Made by a program: the position numbers and the translations under genes. A stretch of 64,000 bases of DNA from contig NZ_LIWB01000013.1 of assembly GCF_001905725.1 (NCBI RefSeq), forward strand, positions 1 through 64,000. Reading direction: 5' to 3'. Shown piece after piece: positions 25,347 to 33,074 of the stretch (positions are counted from its first letter, which is position 1; the number at the start of each line of letters is the position of its first letter). The notes beneath the pieces are model-generated. The model saw nothing but the letters and a program-made list of their open reading frames with translations, was not told where the DNA came from and made no database searches. Origin of the DNA: Streptomyces sp. CB02400 (GTDB taxonomy: Bacteria; Actinomycetota; Actinomycetes; Streptomycetales; Streptomycetaceae).

Positions 25347-26115
25347 GCAGGGAACTCAGCCCCAGCCGCCGGGAGTCGGCGCAGAAGCGGTCGGTGGTCA
25401 GCTCGTACTCGACGTGGAAGACGGCCTTGTCCGCCTCGACGAACGGGGTCAGTTCGGCGCACTCGCCGTACTGGGCGCACTGTTCGTTGACCGCGAAGTC
25501 GAAGTCGTCGACCAGTTCGGGGATCTGGTCGAGGTCGTTCTTCAGGCCGACGGCCATACCGCGCTCGTGGGCGATCCGGGCGATCAGCCGGTTGTAGCGG
25601 AGCTGGTCGTCGGCGGTGAGCGGGAACCCGGTGCGGTTGCGGTAGCCGTCCATGTTGTCCGGCTCCACCGCGTCGAAGCCCTTCTCCCGGCACATGTCGA
25701 TGCGCTCGGCCATGAGCGGCTCCAGTACGTCGGTACGGCGGATGTCGAGCCAGCGCTCGCCCTCCCAGCCGTTGCCGCGGCCGATCACCGACTCGGGGAA
25801 GTCGTCCGCGTCCGGGCGGAAGTCCTCCCAGGCGCCGGTGGAGAGGTAACAGATGACCTTCCGGCCGTCGCCGTGCAGCTTCGCGACCGTCTCCTCCGAG
25901 TGGTCGAAGCCGTCGATGTCGTAGACGGGGACGTCGACGGAGGTGTCGAGCCGTCCGCTGAGCTGCCACTGCCAGTCGGTACCGGGCCGGGGCTGCCAGC
26001 GGTCGACGGCCGGTGTCTTCGCGTCGGCCGCGTCGTCGGCGCCGGGTCCGGGCGCGGCCGTACAGGCCGCCAGCAGCAGGGCGAGCAGCGGAACAAGGAG
26101 GAAGGGTCGTCTCAC
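25306..26115 (-). CDS. Lipoprotein, endo-alpha-1,4-polygalactosaminidase-like (GH114/TM1410 fold)
   Basis: 269 aa. The signal peptide has a lipobox LLAAC (Cys18), so the protein should sit outside the membrane. The mature domain is a TIM-barrel of the GH114 type: WQWQLSG, VPVYDIDGFD, VICYLSTGAWEDFRPD, the likely catalytic stretch FDAVEPDNMDGY and VGLKNDLDQ. Family members act on galactosaminogalactan-type polymers; the real substrate here is unknown. GTG 26115 is used because it directly precedes the signal sequence (RRPFLLVPLLALLL), with GGAGA about ten bases upstream. The stop lies inside the convergent RDD gene (41-base overlap). Confidence 0.9.
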   Translation of the reverse strand: MRRPFLLVPLLALLLAACTAAPGPGADDAADAKTPAVDRWQPRPGTDWQWQLSGRLDTSVDVPVYDIDGFDHSEETVAKLHGDGRKVICYLSTGAWEDFRPDADDFPESVIGRGNGWEGERWLDIRRTDVLEPLMAERIDMCREKGFDAVEPDNMDGYRNRTGFPLTADDQLRYNRLIARIAHERGMAVGLKNDLDQIPELVDDFDFAVNEQCAQYGECAELTPFVEADKAVFHVEYELTTDRFCADSRRLGLSSLLKKYELDAWRQAC

Positions 26116-26427
26116 CTGGCGGTCTCCAGAACGGGCGGCGGTGTGGTCGGCACCGCGGGCGGTACACAGGAACTTCAAGGATCATCGTCGCCGCCCCCGG
26201 GTGCGGCGGCGGGGTCCGGGAGATGGCCGCGGCGCCGCCACGAGGTGAACGCCCGCGGGAGTGAGCGAACGCTCACACGCGCGTAGGCTCGTGCCGAGTG
26301 TTCGCCGTCCGGGGACGACCCCGACGGCACCGCGCCCGTACGTCGGAACTAGGGTCGGCTGCCGGGCCCGGTCGACCCACATCCTTCGGCCACAGCAACT
26401 TCACATCGGAAGCGAGATTTCACCACC
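26116..26427. promoter_or_regulatory. Divergent region with a GTGAGCG-AA-CGCTCAC palindrome
   Basis: 312 bases between the GH114-like gene and pepA without a coding signal. A palindrome at 26261-26276 has 7-base arms (GTGAGCG/CGCTCAC) and two central bases, the size and shape of a TetR- or GntR-type operator. It is 152 bases before pepA. No regulator gene is adjacent, so the binding protein is unknown. Confidence 0.5.
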
Positions 26428-27969
26428 GTGACTGCTCTCACTCTCAGCACCGCCGCGGTCCCCGGCCTGCGGGCCGACGCGATCGTGATCGGTGTCGCCA
26501 AGGGCTCCGCGTCAAAGCCGGGAGGTCCCGTCGTCGCACCGGGCGCCGAGGCCGTGGACCAGGCGTACGACGGCGGACTCGCCGGCGTCCTGGAGACCCT
26601 CGGCGCGTCCGGTGCCGAGGGCGAGGTGACGAAGCTCCCCGCGCCGGCCGGCTTCAAGGCGCCGCTCGTGGTGGCGGTGGGCCTCGGCGCCCAGCCCGAG
26701 AAGGACTCCGGCTACGACACCGAGGCGCTGCGCAAGGCGGCCGGTGTGGCCGCCCGTGCCCTCGCCGGTTCCAAGAAGGCCGTGTTCGCCCTGCCCCTGA
26801 CGGACGCCGCCGACGCCGGCGCGGTCGCCGAGGGCGTGCTGCTGGGCGCGTACTCCTTCGACGTCTACAAGGACAACGGCAAGTCCGCCAAGGACGGCAA
26901 GAACGGCAAGGCGCCGCTCGCCGAGGCCGCGCTGCTCGGCGGCAAGCCCCGCGACAAGGCGTACAAGGCCGCGGTCGAGCGCGCCACCGCCGTCGCCGAG
27001 GAGCTGAACCGCGCCCGCGACCTGATCAACACGCCGCCGAACGACCTCAACCCCGAGGCGTTCGCCGCCATCGCCCAGGCGGCGGCCAAGGAGCACGGCA
27101 TCAAGGTGCAGGTGCTCGACGAGAAGGCCCTGACCAAGGGCGGTTACGGCGGCATCCTGGGCGTCGGCGCCGGGTCGGCGTCGGGACCGCGGCTGGTGAA
27201 GCTGTCGTACACCTCGTCCAAGGCGAAGAAGCACCTCGCGCTGGTCGGCAAGGGCATCACCTACGACTCGGGCGGCATCTCGCTGAAGCCGGCTGGGCAC
27301 AACGAGACGATGAAGTGCGACATGAGCGGTGCCGCCGCCGTGTTCGCCGCGGTCGTCGCCGCCGCGCGGCTCGGTCTTGAGGTCAACGTGACCGGCTGGC
27401 TGGCGCTGGCCGAGAACATGCCGTCCGGCTCGGCGACGCGCCCGGGTGACGTGCTGCGCATGTACAGCGGCAAGACGGTGGAGGTGCTCAACACGGACGC
27501 CGAGGGCCGGCTGGTCCTCGCGGACGCGCTGTGGGCGGCCTCCGCGGAGAAGCCGGACGCGATCGTGGACGTCGCGACGCTGACCGGGGCGATGATGCTG
27601 GCGCTGGGCAGCCGGACGTTCGGGATCATGGCGAACGACGACGCGTTCCGCTCCGCGGTGCACGAGGCGGCGGAGGAGGTCGGCGAGCCGGCGTGGCCGA
27701 TGCCGCTGCCGGAGCACCTGCGCAAGGGGATGGACTCCGCGACCGCCGACATCGCCAACATGGGTGAGCGGATGGGCGGCGGGCTGGTCGCGGGCCTTTT
27801 CCTGCGCGAGTTCGTGGGTGAGGGGATCACCTGGGCGCACCTGGACATCGCCGGGCCGGCGTTCAACGAGGGCGGGCCGTTCGGGTACACGCCGAAGGGT
27901 GGGACGGGGTCGGCTGTCCGCACGCTGGTGCGGGTTGCCGAGCTGGCGGCCGCGGGTGATCTCGGTTAG
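26428..27969 (+). CDS. pepA: Leucyl aminopeptidase (M17)
   Basis: 513-aa cytosolic zinc/manganese aminopeptidase that removes N-terminal residues from peptides. The C-terminal catalytic domain shows LVGKGITYDSGGISLKP, MKCDMSGAAAVFA, the M17 signature NTDAEGRLVLADAL and ATLTGAMMLALG, containing the metal-binding Lys, Asp and Glu and the catalytic Arg. The N-terminal domain (1-180) is more variable. GTG 26428 begins TALTLSTAAVPGL, which matches the family start. It is a single gene, followed by a 533-base repeat-rich gap before lpd. Confidence 0.94.
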   Translation: MTALTLSTAAVPGLRADAIVIGVAKGSASKPGGPVVAPGAEAVDQAYDGGLAGVLETLGASGAEGEVTKLPAPAGFKAPLVVAVGLGAQPEKDSGYDTEALRKAAGVAARALAGSKKAVFALPLTDAADAGAVAEGVLLGAYSFDVYKDNGKSAKDGKNGKAPLAEAALLGGKPRDKAYKAAVERATAVAEELNRARDLINTPPNDLNPEAFAAIAQAAAKEHGIKVQVLDEKALTKGGYGGILGVGAGSASGPRLVKLSYTSSKAKKHLALVGKGITYDSGGISLKPAGHNETMKCDMSGAAAVFAAVVAAARLGLEVNVTGWLALAENMPSGSATRPGDVLRMYSGKTVEVLNTDAEGRLVLADALWAASAEKPDAIVDVATLTGAMMLALGSRTFGIMANDDAFRSAVHEAAEEVGEPAWPMPLPEHLRKGMDSATADIANMGERMGGGLVAGLFLREFVGEGITWAHLDIAGPAFNEGGPFGYTPKGGTGSAVRTLVRVAELAAAGDLG

Positions 27970-28502
27970 GGGCGCCTAGCCGACCGGGGGTGCGGGGAGT
28001 CGTGCGGCCGCGGGTCCGTTGTGGCTGGTCGCGCAGTTCCTCGCGCCCCTTTCGGGCCGGCTGCGGCCGACCCTCTCCGCAAGTACCGCGGACCGGCCGC
28101 GCCCGCGCGGCGGAGCCGCAGATCAGACACAGCCCCGCGCCCCTTTCGGGCCGGCTGCGGCCGACCCTCTCCGCAAGTACCGCGGACCGGCCGCGCCCGC
28201 GCGGCGGAGCCGCAGATCGGATGCAGGCCCGCGCCCCTTCGGGTCGGCTGGGCGCGCCCGTGCGGTGGAGTCGCAGGTCGGACACAGTGCCGCGTCCTCA
28301 GGGGGCTGTCCTCCCGTCGGCTGTGAGTGAACGTGGGACGTCTCACACCACGGCCCGGCGTCTCGTTCGGGTTCCACAAGTGCGAAGATGGGGCTCGGCA
28401 GGACAGGGCCCCATCCAAGGGCCGAGAACATAGAGCGGCCGGACACCAGCCGCCGACCGGTCACTGGAGACCGGCGTGGCGCACATGCATGGAGGACGTG
28501 AC
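27970..28502. repeat. pepA-lpd intergenic region with a 94-bp tandem repeat
   Basis: 533 bases. From 28021 it begins with the GTGGCTGGTCGCGCAGTTCC module of the window's composite repeat. It then holds two almost identical 94-bp units (28043-28136 and 28137-28230) and a third, truncated and diverged unit from 28231 to about 28290. Each unit contains GCGCCCCTTTCGGGCC, a CTCCGCAAGTACCGCGGACC segment and GCGCGGCGGAGCCGC hairpin. The third copy lacks the middle segment. After 28300 there is unique sequence, presumably the lpd promoter. I see no gene. Confidence 0.9.
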
Positions 28503-29891
28503 GTGGCGAACGACGCCAGCACCGTTTTCGACCTAGTGATCCTCGGCGGTGGAAGCGGTGGCTACGCCGCGGCCCTGCGCGGGGCGCAGCTGGGCCTGGA
28601 CGTCGCCCTGATCGAGAAGAACAAGCTCGGCGGCACCTGCCTGCACAACGGCTGCATCCCCACCAAGGCCCTGCTGCACGCGGGCGAGATCGCCGACCAG
28701 GCCCGCGAGAGCGAGCAGTTCGGCATCAAGACGACCTTCGAGGGCGTCGACATGGCGGGCGTGCACAAGTACAAGGACGACGTGATCGCCGGCCTGTACA
28801 AGGGCCTGCAGGGTCTGGTCGCCTCCCGCAAGGTGACCTACATCGAGGGTGAGGGCCGGCTGTCCTCCCCCACCTCCGTGGACGTCAACGGCCAGCGCGT
28901 CCAGGGCCGCCACGTCCTGCTGGCGACCGGCTCCGTGCCGAAGTCGCTGCCGGGCCTGGAGATCGACGGCAACCGGATCATCTCCTCCGACCACGCCCTC
29001 GTCCTGGACCGCGTGCCGAAGTCCGCGATCATCCTGGGCGGCGGCGTCATCGGCGTCGAGTTCGCCTCCGCGTGGAAGTCCTTCGGCGCCGACGTCACGA
29101 TCGTCGAGGGCCTCAAGCACCTCGTCCCGGTCGAGGACGAGAACAGCTCCAAGCTGCTGGAGCGCGCCTTCCGCAAGCGGGGCATCAAGTTCAACCTGGG
29201 CACCTTCTTCCAGAAGGCCGAGTACACCCAGGACGGCGTCAAGGTCACCCTCGCCGACGGCAAGGAGTTCGAGGCCGAGGTCCTGCTCGTCGCCATCGGC
29301 CGCGGCCCGGTCTCGCAGGGCCTGGGCTACGAGGAGCAGGGCGTCGCCATGGACCGCGGCTACGTCCTGGTCGACGAGTACATGCGCACCAACGTCCCGA
29401 CGATCTCCGCCGTCGGTGACCTCGTCCCGACGCTCCAGCTCGCGCACGTCGGCTTCGCCGAGGGCATCCTGGTGGCGGAGCGTCTGGCCGGTCTGAAGAC
29501 CGTCCCGATCGACTACGACGGTGTCCCGCGGGTGACGTACTGCCACCCGGAGGTCGCCTCCGTCGGTGTCACCGAGGCCAAGGCCAAGGAGATCTACGGC
29601 GCGGACAAGGTCGTCGCTCTGAAGTACAACCTGGCGGGCAACGGCAAGAGCAAGATCCTGAAGACCGCGGGCGAGATCAAGCTCGTCCAGGTCAAGGACG
29701 GTGCGGTGGTCGGCGTCCACATGGTCGGCGACCGTATGGGCGAGCAGGTCGGCGAGGCCCAGCTGATCTACAACTGGGAGGCGCTGCCGGCCGAGGTGGC
29801 CCAGCTCATCCACGCCCACCCGACGCAGAACGAGGCGATGGGCGAGGCCCACCTGGCGCTGGCCGGAAAGCCCCTCCACTCCCACGACTGA
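28503..29891 (+). CDS. lpdA: Dihydrolipoyl dehydrogenase (E3)
   Basis: 462-aa FAD/NAD oxidoreductase that re-oxidises dihydrolipoyl groups of the 2-oxoacid dehydrogenase complexes. Features are the FAD motif VILGGGSGGYAAALRG, the redox disulfide GGTCLHNGCIPTK (Cys46/Cys51), the NAD-binding ILGGGVIGVEFASAW, the FAD motif ISAVGDLVPT and the C-terminal HAHPTQNEAMGEAH with the catalytic His-Glu pair. GTG 28503 has GGAGG eight bases upstream and is preferred to the GTG at 28476. The E2 gene starts 62 bases after the stop, so the two are likely co-transcribed. Confidence 0.95.
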   Translation: MANDASTVFDLVILGGGSGGYAAALRGAQLGLDVALIEKNKLGGTCLHNGCIPTKALLHAGEIADQARESEQFGIKTTFEGVDMAGVHKYKDDVIAGLYKGLQGLVASRKVTYIEGEGRLSSPTSVDVNGQRVQGRHVLLATGSVPKSLPGLEIDGNRIISSDHALVLDRVPKSAIILGGGVIGVEFASAWKSFGADVTIVEGLKHLVPVEDENSSKLLERAFRKRGIKFNLGTFFQKAEYTQDGVKVTLADGKEFEAEVLLVAIGRGPVSQGLGYEEQGVAMDRGYVLVDEYMRTNVPTISAVGDLVPTLQLAHVGFAEGILVAERLAGLKTVPIDYDGVPRVTYCHPEVASVGVTEAKAKEIYGADKVVALKYNLAGNGKSKILKTAGEIKLVQVKDGAVVGVHMVGDRMGEQVGEAQLIYNWEALPAEVAQLIHAHPTQNEAMGEAHLALAGKPLHSHD

Positions 29892-29953
29892 CGCTCTCGG
29901 GCATCGGGCGCGACGACACAGACTTCCGCACTTTTAAAGGAGCAACCGAAACC

Positions 29954-31741
29954 ATGGCGGTTTCCGTAACCCTTCCGGCGCTCGGCGAGAGCGTCACCGA
30001 GGGCACTGTCACCCGCTGGCTGAAGGCCGAGGGCGAGCGCGTCGAGGCCGACGAGCCGCTGCTCGAGGTCTCCACCGACAAGGTCGACACCGAGATCCCC
30101 GCTCCCGCCTCCGGCGTGCTGTCCTCCATCAAGGTCGCCGAGGACGAGACCGTCGAGGTCGGCGCCGAGCTGGCTCTGATCGACGACGGCACCGGCGCCC
30201 CCGCGGCCGAGCAGGCACCGGCCGCCGAGCAGGCCGCCCCGCCGGCTCCCGCCCCGGAGCCGCAGGCCCAGCCCTCCGCCGAGCAGGCCGCCCCGGCCCC
30301 GGCGCCCACCGCCGAGGCCACGGCCGGCGGCGGCTCCGCCCAGGGCACGGACGTGGTCCTGCCCGCGCTCGGCGAGTCCGTCACCGAGGGCACCGTCACC
30401 CGCTGGCTGAAGTCGGTCGGTGACACCGTCGAGGCCGACGAGCCGCTGCTGGAGGTGTCGACGGACAAGGTCGACACCGAGATCCCCGCCCCCGCGTCCG
30501 GCACGCTGCTGGAGATCGTGGTCGGCGAGGACGAGACCGCCGAGGTCGGCGCCAAGCTCGCCGTCATCGGCGAGGCGGGTGCCGCTCCGGCCGCCGCCCC
30601 GGCCCCGGCCGCCCCCGAGGCCCCGGCGCAGCCCGCGCCCGCCCCGGCTCCCGCCCCGGCTGCCCCCGCCCCGGCTCCGGCTCCGGCGCCCGCCCCGGCG
30701 CCCGCTGCTCCGGCTCCGGCCCCGCAGCAGGCCGCCCCGGCGCCCGCTCCGGCCCCGCAGGCGCCCGCGGCCCCGGCTGCCGTCCCCGCCGCCGCCCAGG
30801 CGACGGACGAGGGCGCCTACGTGACCCCGCTGGTGCGCAAGCTCGCCGCCGAGAACGGCGTCGACCTGTCCACCGTCAAGGGCACCGGCGTCGGCGGCCG
30901 TATCCGCAAGCAGGACGTCATCGCCGCCGCCGAGGCCGCGAAGGCCGCCACCGCCGCCCCGGCCCCGGCCGCCGCTGCGGCGCCCGCCGCGAAGAAGGCC
31001 CCGACCCTCGAGGCCTCCCCGCTGCGTGGTCAGACCGTGAAGATGCCGCGGATCCGCAAGGTCATCGGCGACAACATGGTCAAGGCCCTGCACGAGCAGG
31101 CCCAGCTCTCCTCGGTGGTCGAGGTCGACGTCACCCGTCTGATGAAGCTGCGCGCCCGCGCCAAGGACGCGTTCGCGGCACGTGAGGGCGTCAAGCTCTC
31201 CCCGATGCCGTTCTTCGTCAAGGCCGCGGCCCAGGCGCTGAAGGCGCACGCGCCGATCAACGCCAAGATCAACGAGGCCGAGGGGACCATCACCTACTTC
31301 GACACCGAGAACATCGGTATCGCGGTGGACTCCGAGAAGGGCCTGATGACCCCGGTCATCAAGAACGCCGGTGACCTCAACCTGGCCGGCATCGCCAAGG
31401 CGACCGCCGACCTGGCGGGCAAGGTCCGGGCGAGCAAGATCAGCCCGGACGAGCTGGCCGGCGCGACCTTCACCATCTCCAACACCGGTTCGCGCGGTGC
31501 GCTGTTCGACACGATCATCGTGCCCCCGGGCCAGGTCGCGATCCTCGGCATCGGTGCCACGGTCAAGCGTCCGGCCGTCATCGAGACCGAGGAGGGTACG
31601 GTCATCGGCGTCCGCGACATGACCTACCTGACCCTCTCCTACGACCACCGCCTGGTGGACGGTGCCGACGCGGCCCGTTACCTGACGGCGGTCAAGGCGA
31701 TCCTGGAGGCGGGCGAGTTCGAGGTCGAGCTCGGTCTGTAG
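29954..31741 (+). CDS. sucB: 2-oxoacid dehydrogenase E2 (dihydrolipoamide acyl/succinyltransferase), two lipoyl domains
   Basis: 595-aa E2 core protein. Two lipoyl domains (about 2-77 and 133-208) carry the lipoylated lysines Lys43 and Lys172 in the identical motif EVSTDKVDTEIPAP. Long Ala-Pro-rich linkers (about 80-130 and 210-285) separate them from the E3-binding domain (VTPLVRKLAAENGVDL, about 288-325). The catalytic domain ends with SYDHRLVDGADAARYL (His565). ATG 29954 has AAAGGAG ten bases upstream. It may serve 2-oxoglutarate dehydrogenase, pyruvate dehydrogenase or both; actinobacteria often share E2, so the symbol is tentative. A fragment of its 3' end is repeated after the stop. Confidence 0.93.
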   Translation: MAVSVTLPALGESVTEGTVTRWLKAEGERVEADEPLLEVSTDKVDTEIPAPASGVLSSIKVAEDETVEVGAELALIDDGTGAPAAEQAPAAEQAAPPAPAPEPQAQPSAEQAAPAPAPTAEATAGGGSAQGTDVVLPALGESVTEGTVTRWLKSVGDTVEADEPLLEVSTDKVDTEIPAPASGTLLEIVVGEDETAEVGAKLAVIGEAGAAPAAAPAPAAPEAPAQPAPAPAPAPAAPAPAPAPAPAPAPAAPAPAPQQAAPAPAPAPQAPAAPAAVPAAAQATDEGAYVTPLVRKLAAENGVDLSTVKGTGVGGRIRKQDVIAAAEAAKAATAAPAPAAAAAPAAKKAPTLEASPLRGQTVKMPRIRKVIGDNMVKALHEQAQLSSVVEVDVTRLMKLRARAKDAFAAREGVKLSPMPFFVKAAAQALKAHAPINAKINEAEGTITYFDTENIGIAVDSEKGLMTPVIKNAGDLNLAGIAKATADLAGKVRASKISPDELAGATFTISNTGSRGALFDTIIVPPGQVAILGIGATVKRPAVIETEEGTVIGVRDMTYLTLSYDHRLVDGADAARYLTAVKAILEAGEFEVELGL

Positions 31742-31776
31742 TTCCGGCGGTCCCGCGAGGGACCGAGGATCTCAAC

Positions 31777-31797
31777 GAGGTCGAGCTCGGCCTGTGA
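31777..31797 (+). repeat. Degenerate duplicate of the E2 gene 3' end
   Basis: Nineteen of 21 bases roughly match the last codons of the upstream gene (31721-31741), including a stop codon: both encode a Glu-Val-Glu-Leu-Gly-Leu-stop end. The copy is 56 bases downstream and therefore in another frame. It is probably a remnant of a local duplication or of an older gene end. Confidence 0.7.
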
Positions 31798-31850
31798 ACC
31801 GACCCGTGATCCCGTGACCGCTTGATCCGCGGTCGCCGACACGGTCGTAC

Positions 31851-31897
31851 GGTGCCCCCGTCGGGGAAGCTTTCGAGGCTTCCCTGGCGGGGGCACC
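31851..31897. terminator. Terminator after the lpd-E2 operon
   Basis: A two-part stem: GGTGCCCCCG pairs with CGGGGGCACC, and inside it GGGAAGC pairs with GCTTCCC around a TTTCGAG loop. It lies 110 bases after the E2 stop and ahead of the GntR gene. Confidence 0.8.
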
Positions 31898-32033
31898 GGC
31901 GTATGGAACGTGTAAGTCTCGTCTCACCTGGGCGAAAGCGCCCCCGTGCGCCCCTCCCGGGCGGGCTCGCCGCCGTATTGTCTAAGCGTCAAAGCCCCCC
32001 GGGGGCCTGTGGGCCCCTCCCTAAGGAGCCCTC

Positions 32034-32657
32034 ATGACCGCGCCCGTCGTCCACTCGCTGCGCGAACAGATCCGCGAGCACATCCTGGAAGGGATCATCA
32101 GCGGACGCTGGCAGCCGGGCGAGCGGATCGTGGAGCGGCGGATCGCGACCGAGCTGGAGGTCAGCCAGACGCCCGTACGGGAGGCGCTGCGCGAGCTGGA
32201 GTCGCTGCGGCTGATCGAGTCGGCGCCGAACAAGGGCGTGCGGGTACGGAACCTCACGGCGGCCGACCTGGAGGAGAGTTACCCGGTGCGGGCCGGTCTC
32301 GAGGCGATCGCGGCGGAGCTGGCCGCGGGGCGGCTGGCGGAGGACTGCTCGGCGCTGGAGCCGCATGTCGCGGCGCTGTACGAGGCCGACCGGTTGTCCG
32401 ACGGGACGGGGCAGGTGCGGCACACCGTGGGGTTTCACCGGGAGTTGGTGCGGGCGGCCGGCAACTCGGTGTTGCTGCATACGTGGGAGGGGCTGGGGAT
32501 CGAGGTGTTCACGGCGCTGTCGATACGGTGGCTGGGGACGGTGCAGCAGTCTTACGCGGAGGAGCACGAGGAGTTGGTGGCCGCGTTTCGGCGGCGGGAT
32601 CCTCTGATCGCTGATCTGGTCAAGGCGCATGTGCTGGGGTGCGCGCCTCGGGCGTAG
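32034..32657 (+). CDS. GntR-family transcriptional regulator (FadR/FCD subfamily)
   Basis: 207 aa. The N-terminal winged helix (about 8-72) has EHILEGIISGRWQPGERIVE and the recognition region ELEVSQTPVREALRELESL. The C-terminal all-helical FCD domain (80-205) would bind a small acid. Its residues Glu, Arg and several histidines (for example HTVGFHRELV) fit metal-assisted ligand binding. ATG 32034 has AAGGAG six bases upstream. It sits between the E2 gene and aceE, and the aceE promoter contains a strong palindrome, so control of 2-oxoacid metabolism is a reasonable guess, as for PdhR in enterobacteria. Confidence 0.9.
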   Translation: MTAPVVHSLREQIREHILEGIISGRWQPGERIVERRIATELEVSQTPVREALRELESLRLIESAPNKGVRVRNLTAADLEESYPVRAGLEAIAAELAAGRLAEDCSALEPHVAALYEADRLSDGTGQVRHTVGFHRELVRAAGNSVLLHTWEGLGIEVFTALSIRWLGTVQQSYAEEHEELVAAFRRRDPLIADLVKAHVLGCAPRA

Positions 32658-32670
32658 TGCCGGGAGTTTT

Positions 32671-32800
32671 TCGCCCCCGCCGCCCCTTCCCGTCCCTGGG
32701 GGCTTCGCCCCCAGACCCCCTTCGCGCCCACGCGGCGAAGCCGCATGTCGACACAGCCCCGCGCCCCTGGAGGGGCGCGGGGAACTGCGCGACCAGCCAC
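32671..32800. repeat. Composite GC-rich intergenic repeat between the GntR gene and aceE
   Basis: The 417-base gap 32658-33074 begins with the composite repeat: CCTGGGGGCTTCGCCCCCAG hairpin, CGCCCACGCGGCGAAGCCGC, CAGCCCCGCGCCCCTGGAG and GGGGCGCGGGGAACTGCGC, ending in GACCAGCCAC. Unique sequence with the aceE promoter follows from about 32810. Confidence 0.87.
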
Positions 32801-32960
32801 GACGGGCCCTCGGCCGCCATACGACCGACCCACCCGGGCTCATCCGCGCGCACACCTCCTCACCTGCGCAAACACCCCGACTGGACAGTCACCCCGTGCC
32901 ACGAGCAGAGGCACCGCGTGCCTACTTTCTCGGGATCGAGAGATTTTGCCCCTCAACCCT

Positions 32961-32990
32961 TTGATCGATCATCGATCAGCGAGTTACAGT
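32961..32990 (+). promoter_or_regulatory. Probable aceE promoter overlapped by a TGATCGAT-C-ATCGATCA operator
   Basis: TTGATC (32961-32966) and TACAGT (32985-32990) are separated by 18 bases and look like a vegetative promoter, about 85 bases before the aceE start. A perfect palindrome with 8-base arms, TGATCGAT and ATCGATCA at 32962-32978, covers the -35 and half of the spacer, an ideal place for a repressor. The GntR regulator encoded 300 bases upstream is the obvious candidate; this is inference. Confidence 0.65.
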
Positions 32991-33074
32991 CGCCAGCGGG
33001 CTTGCACCCGAGCCCTCCGCCCTGTCCTGCCAAAGACACAAGGGCACCCCCCTTCGACTGAGGAAGGCGGCGAC

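Noticed and set aside
29768..31648. Minus-strand Gly/Arg-rich frame opposite the E2 gene
   Set aside because: Arises from the Ala-Pro linker codons read in reverse; no start signals or family.
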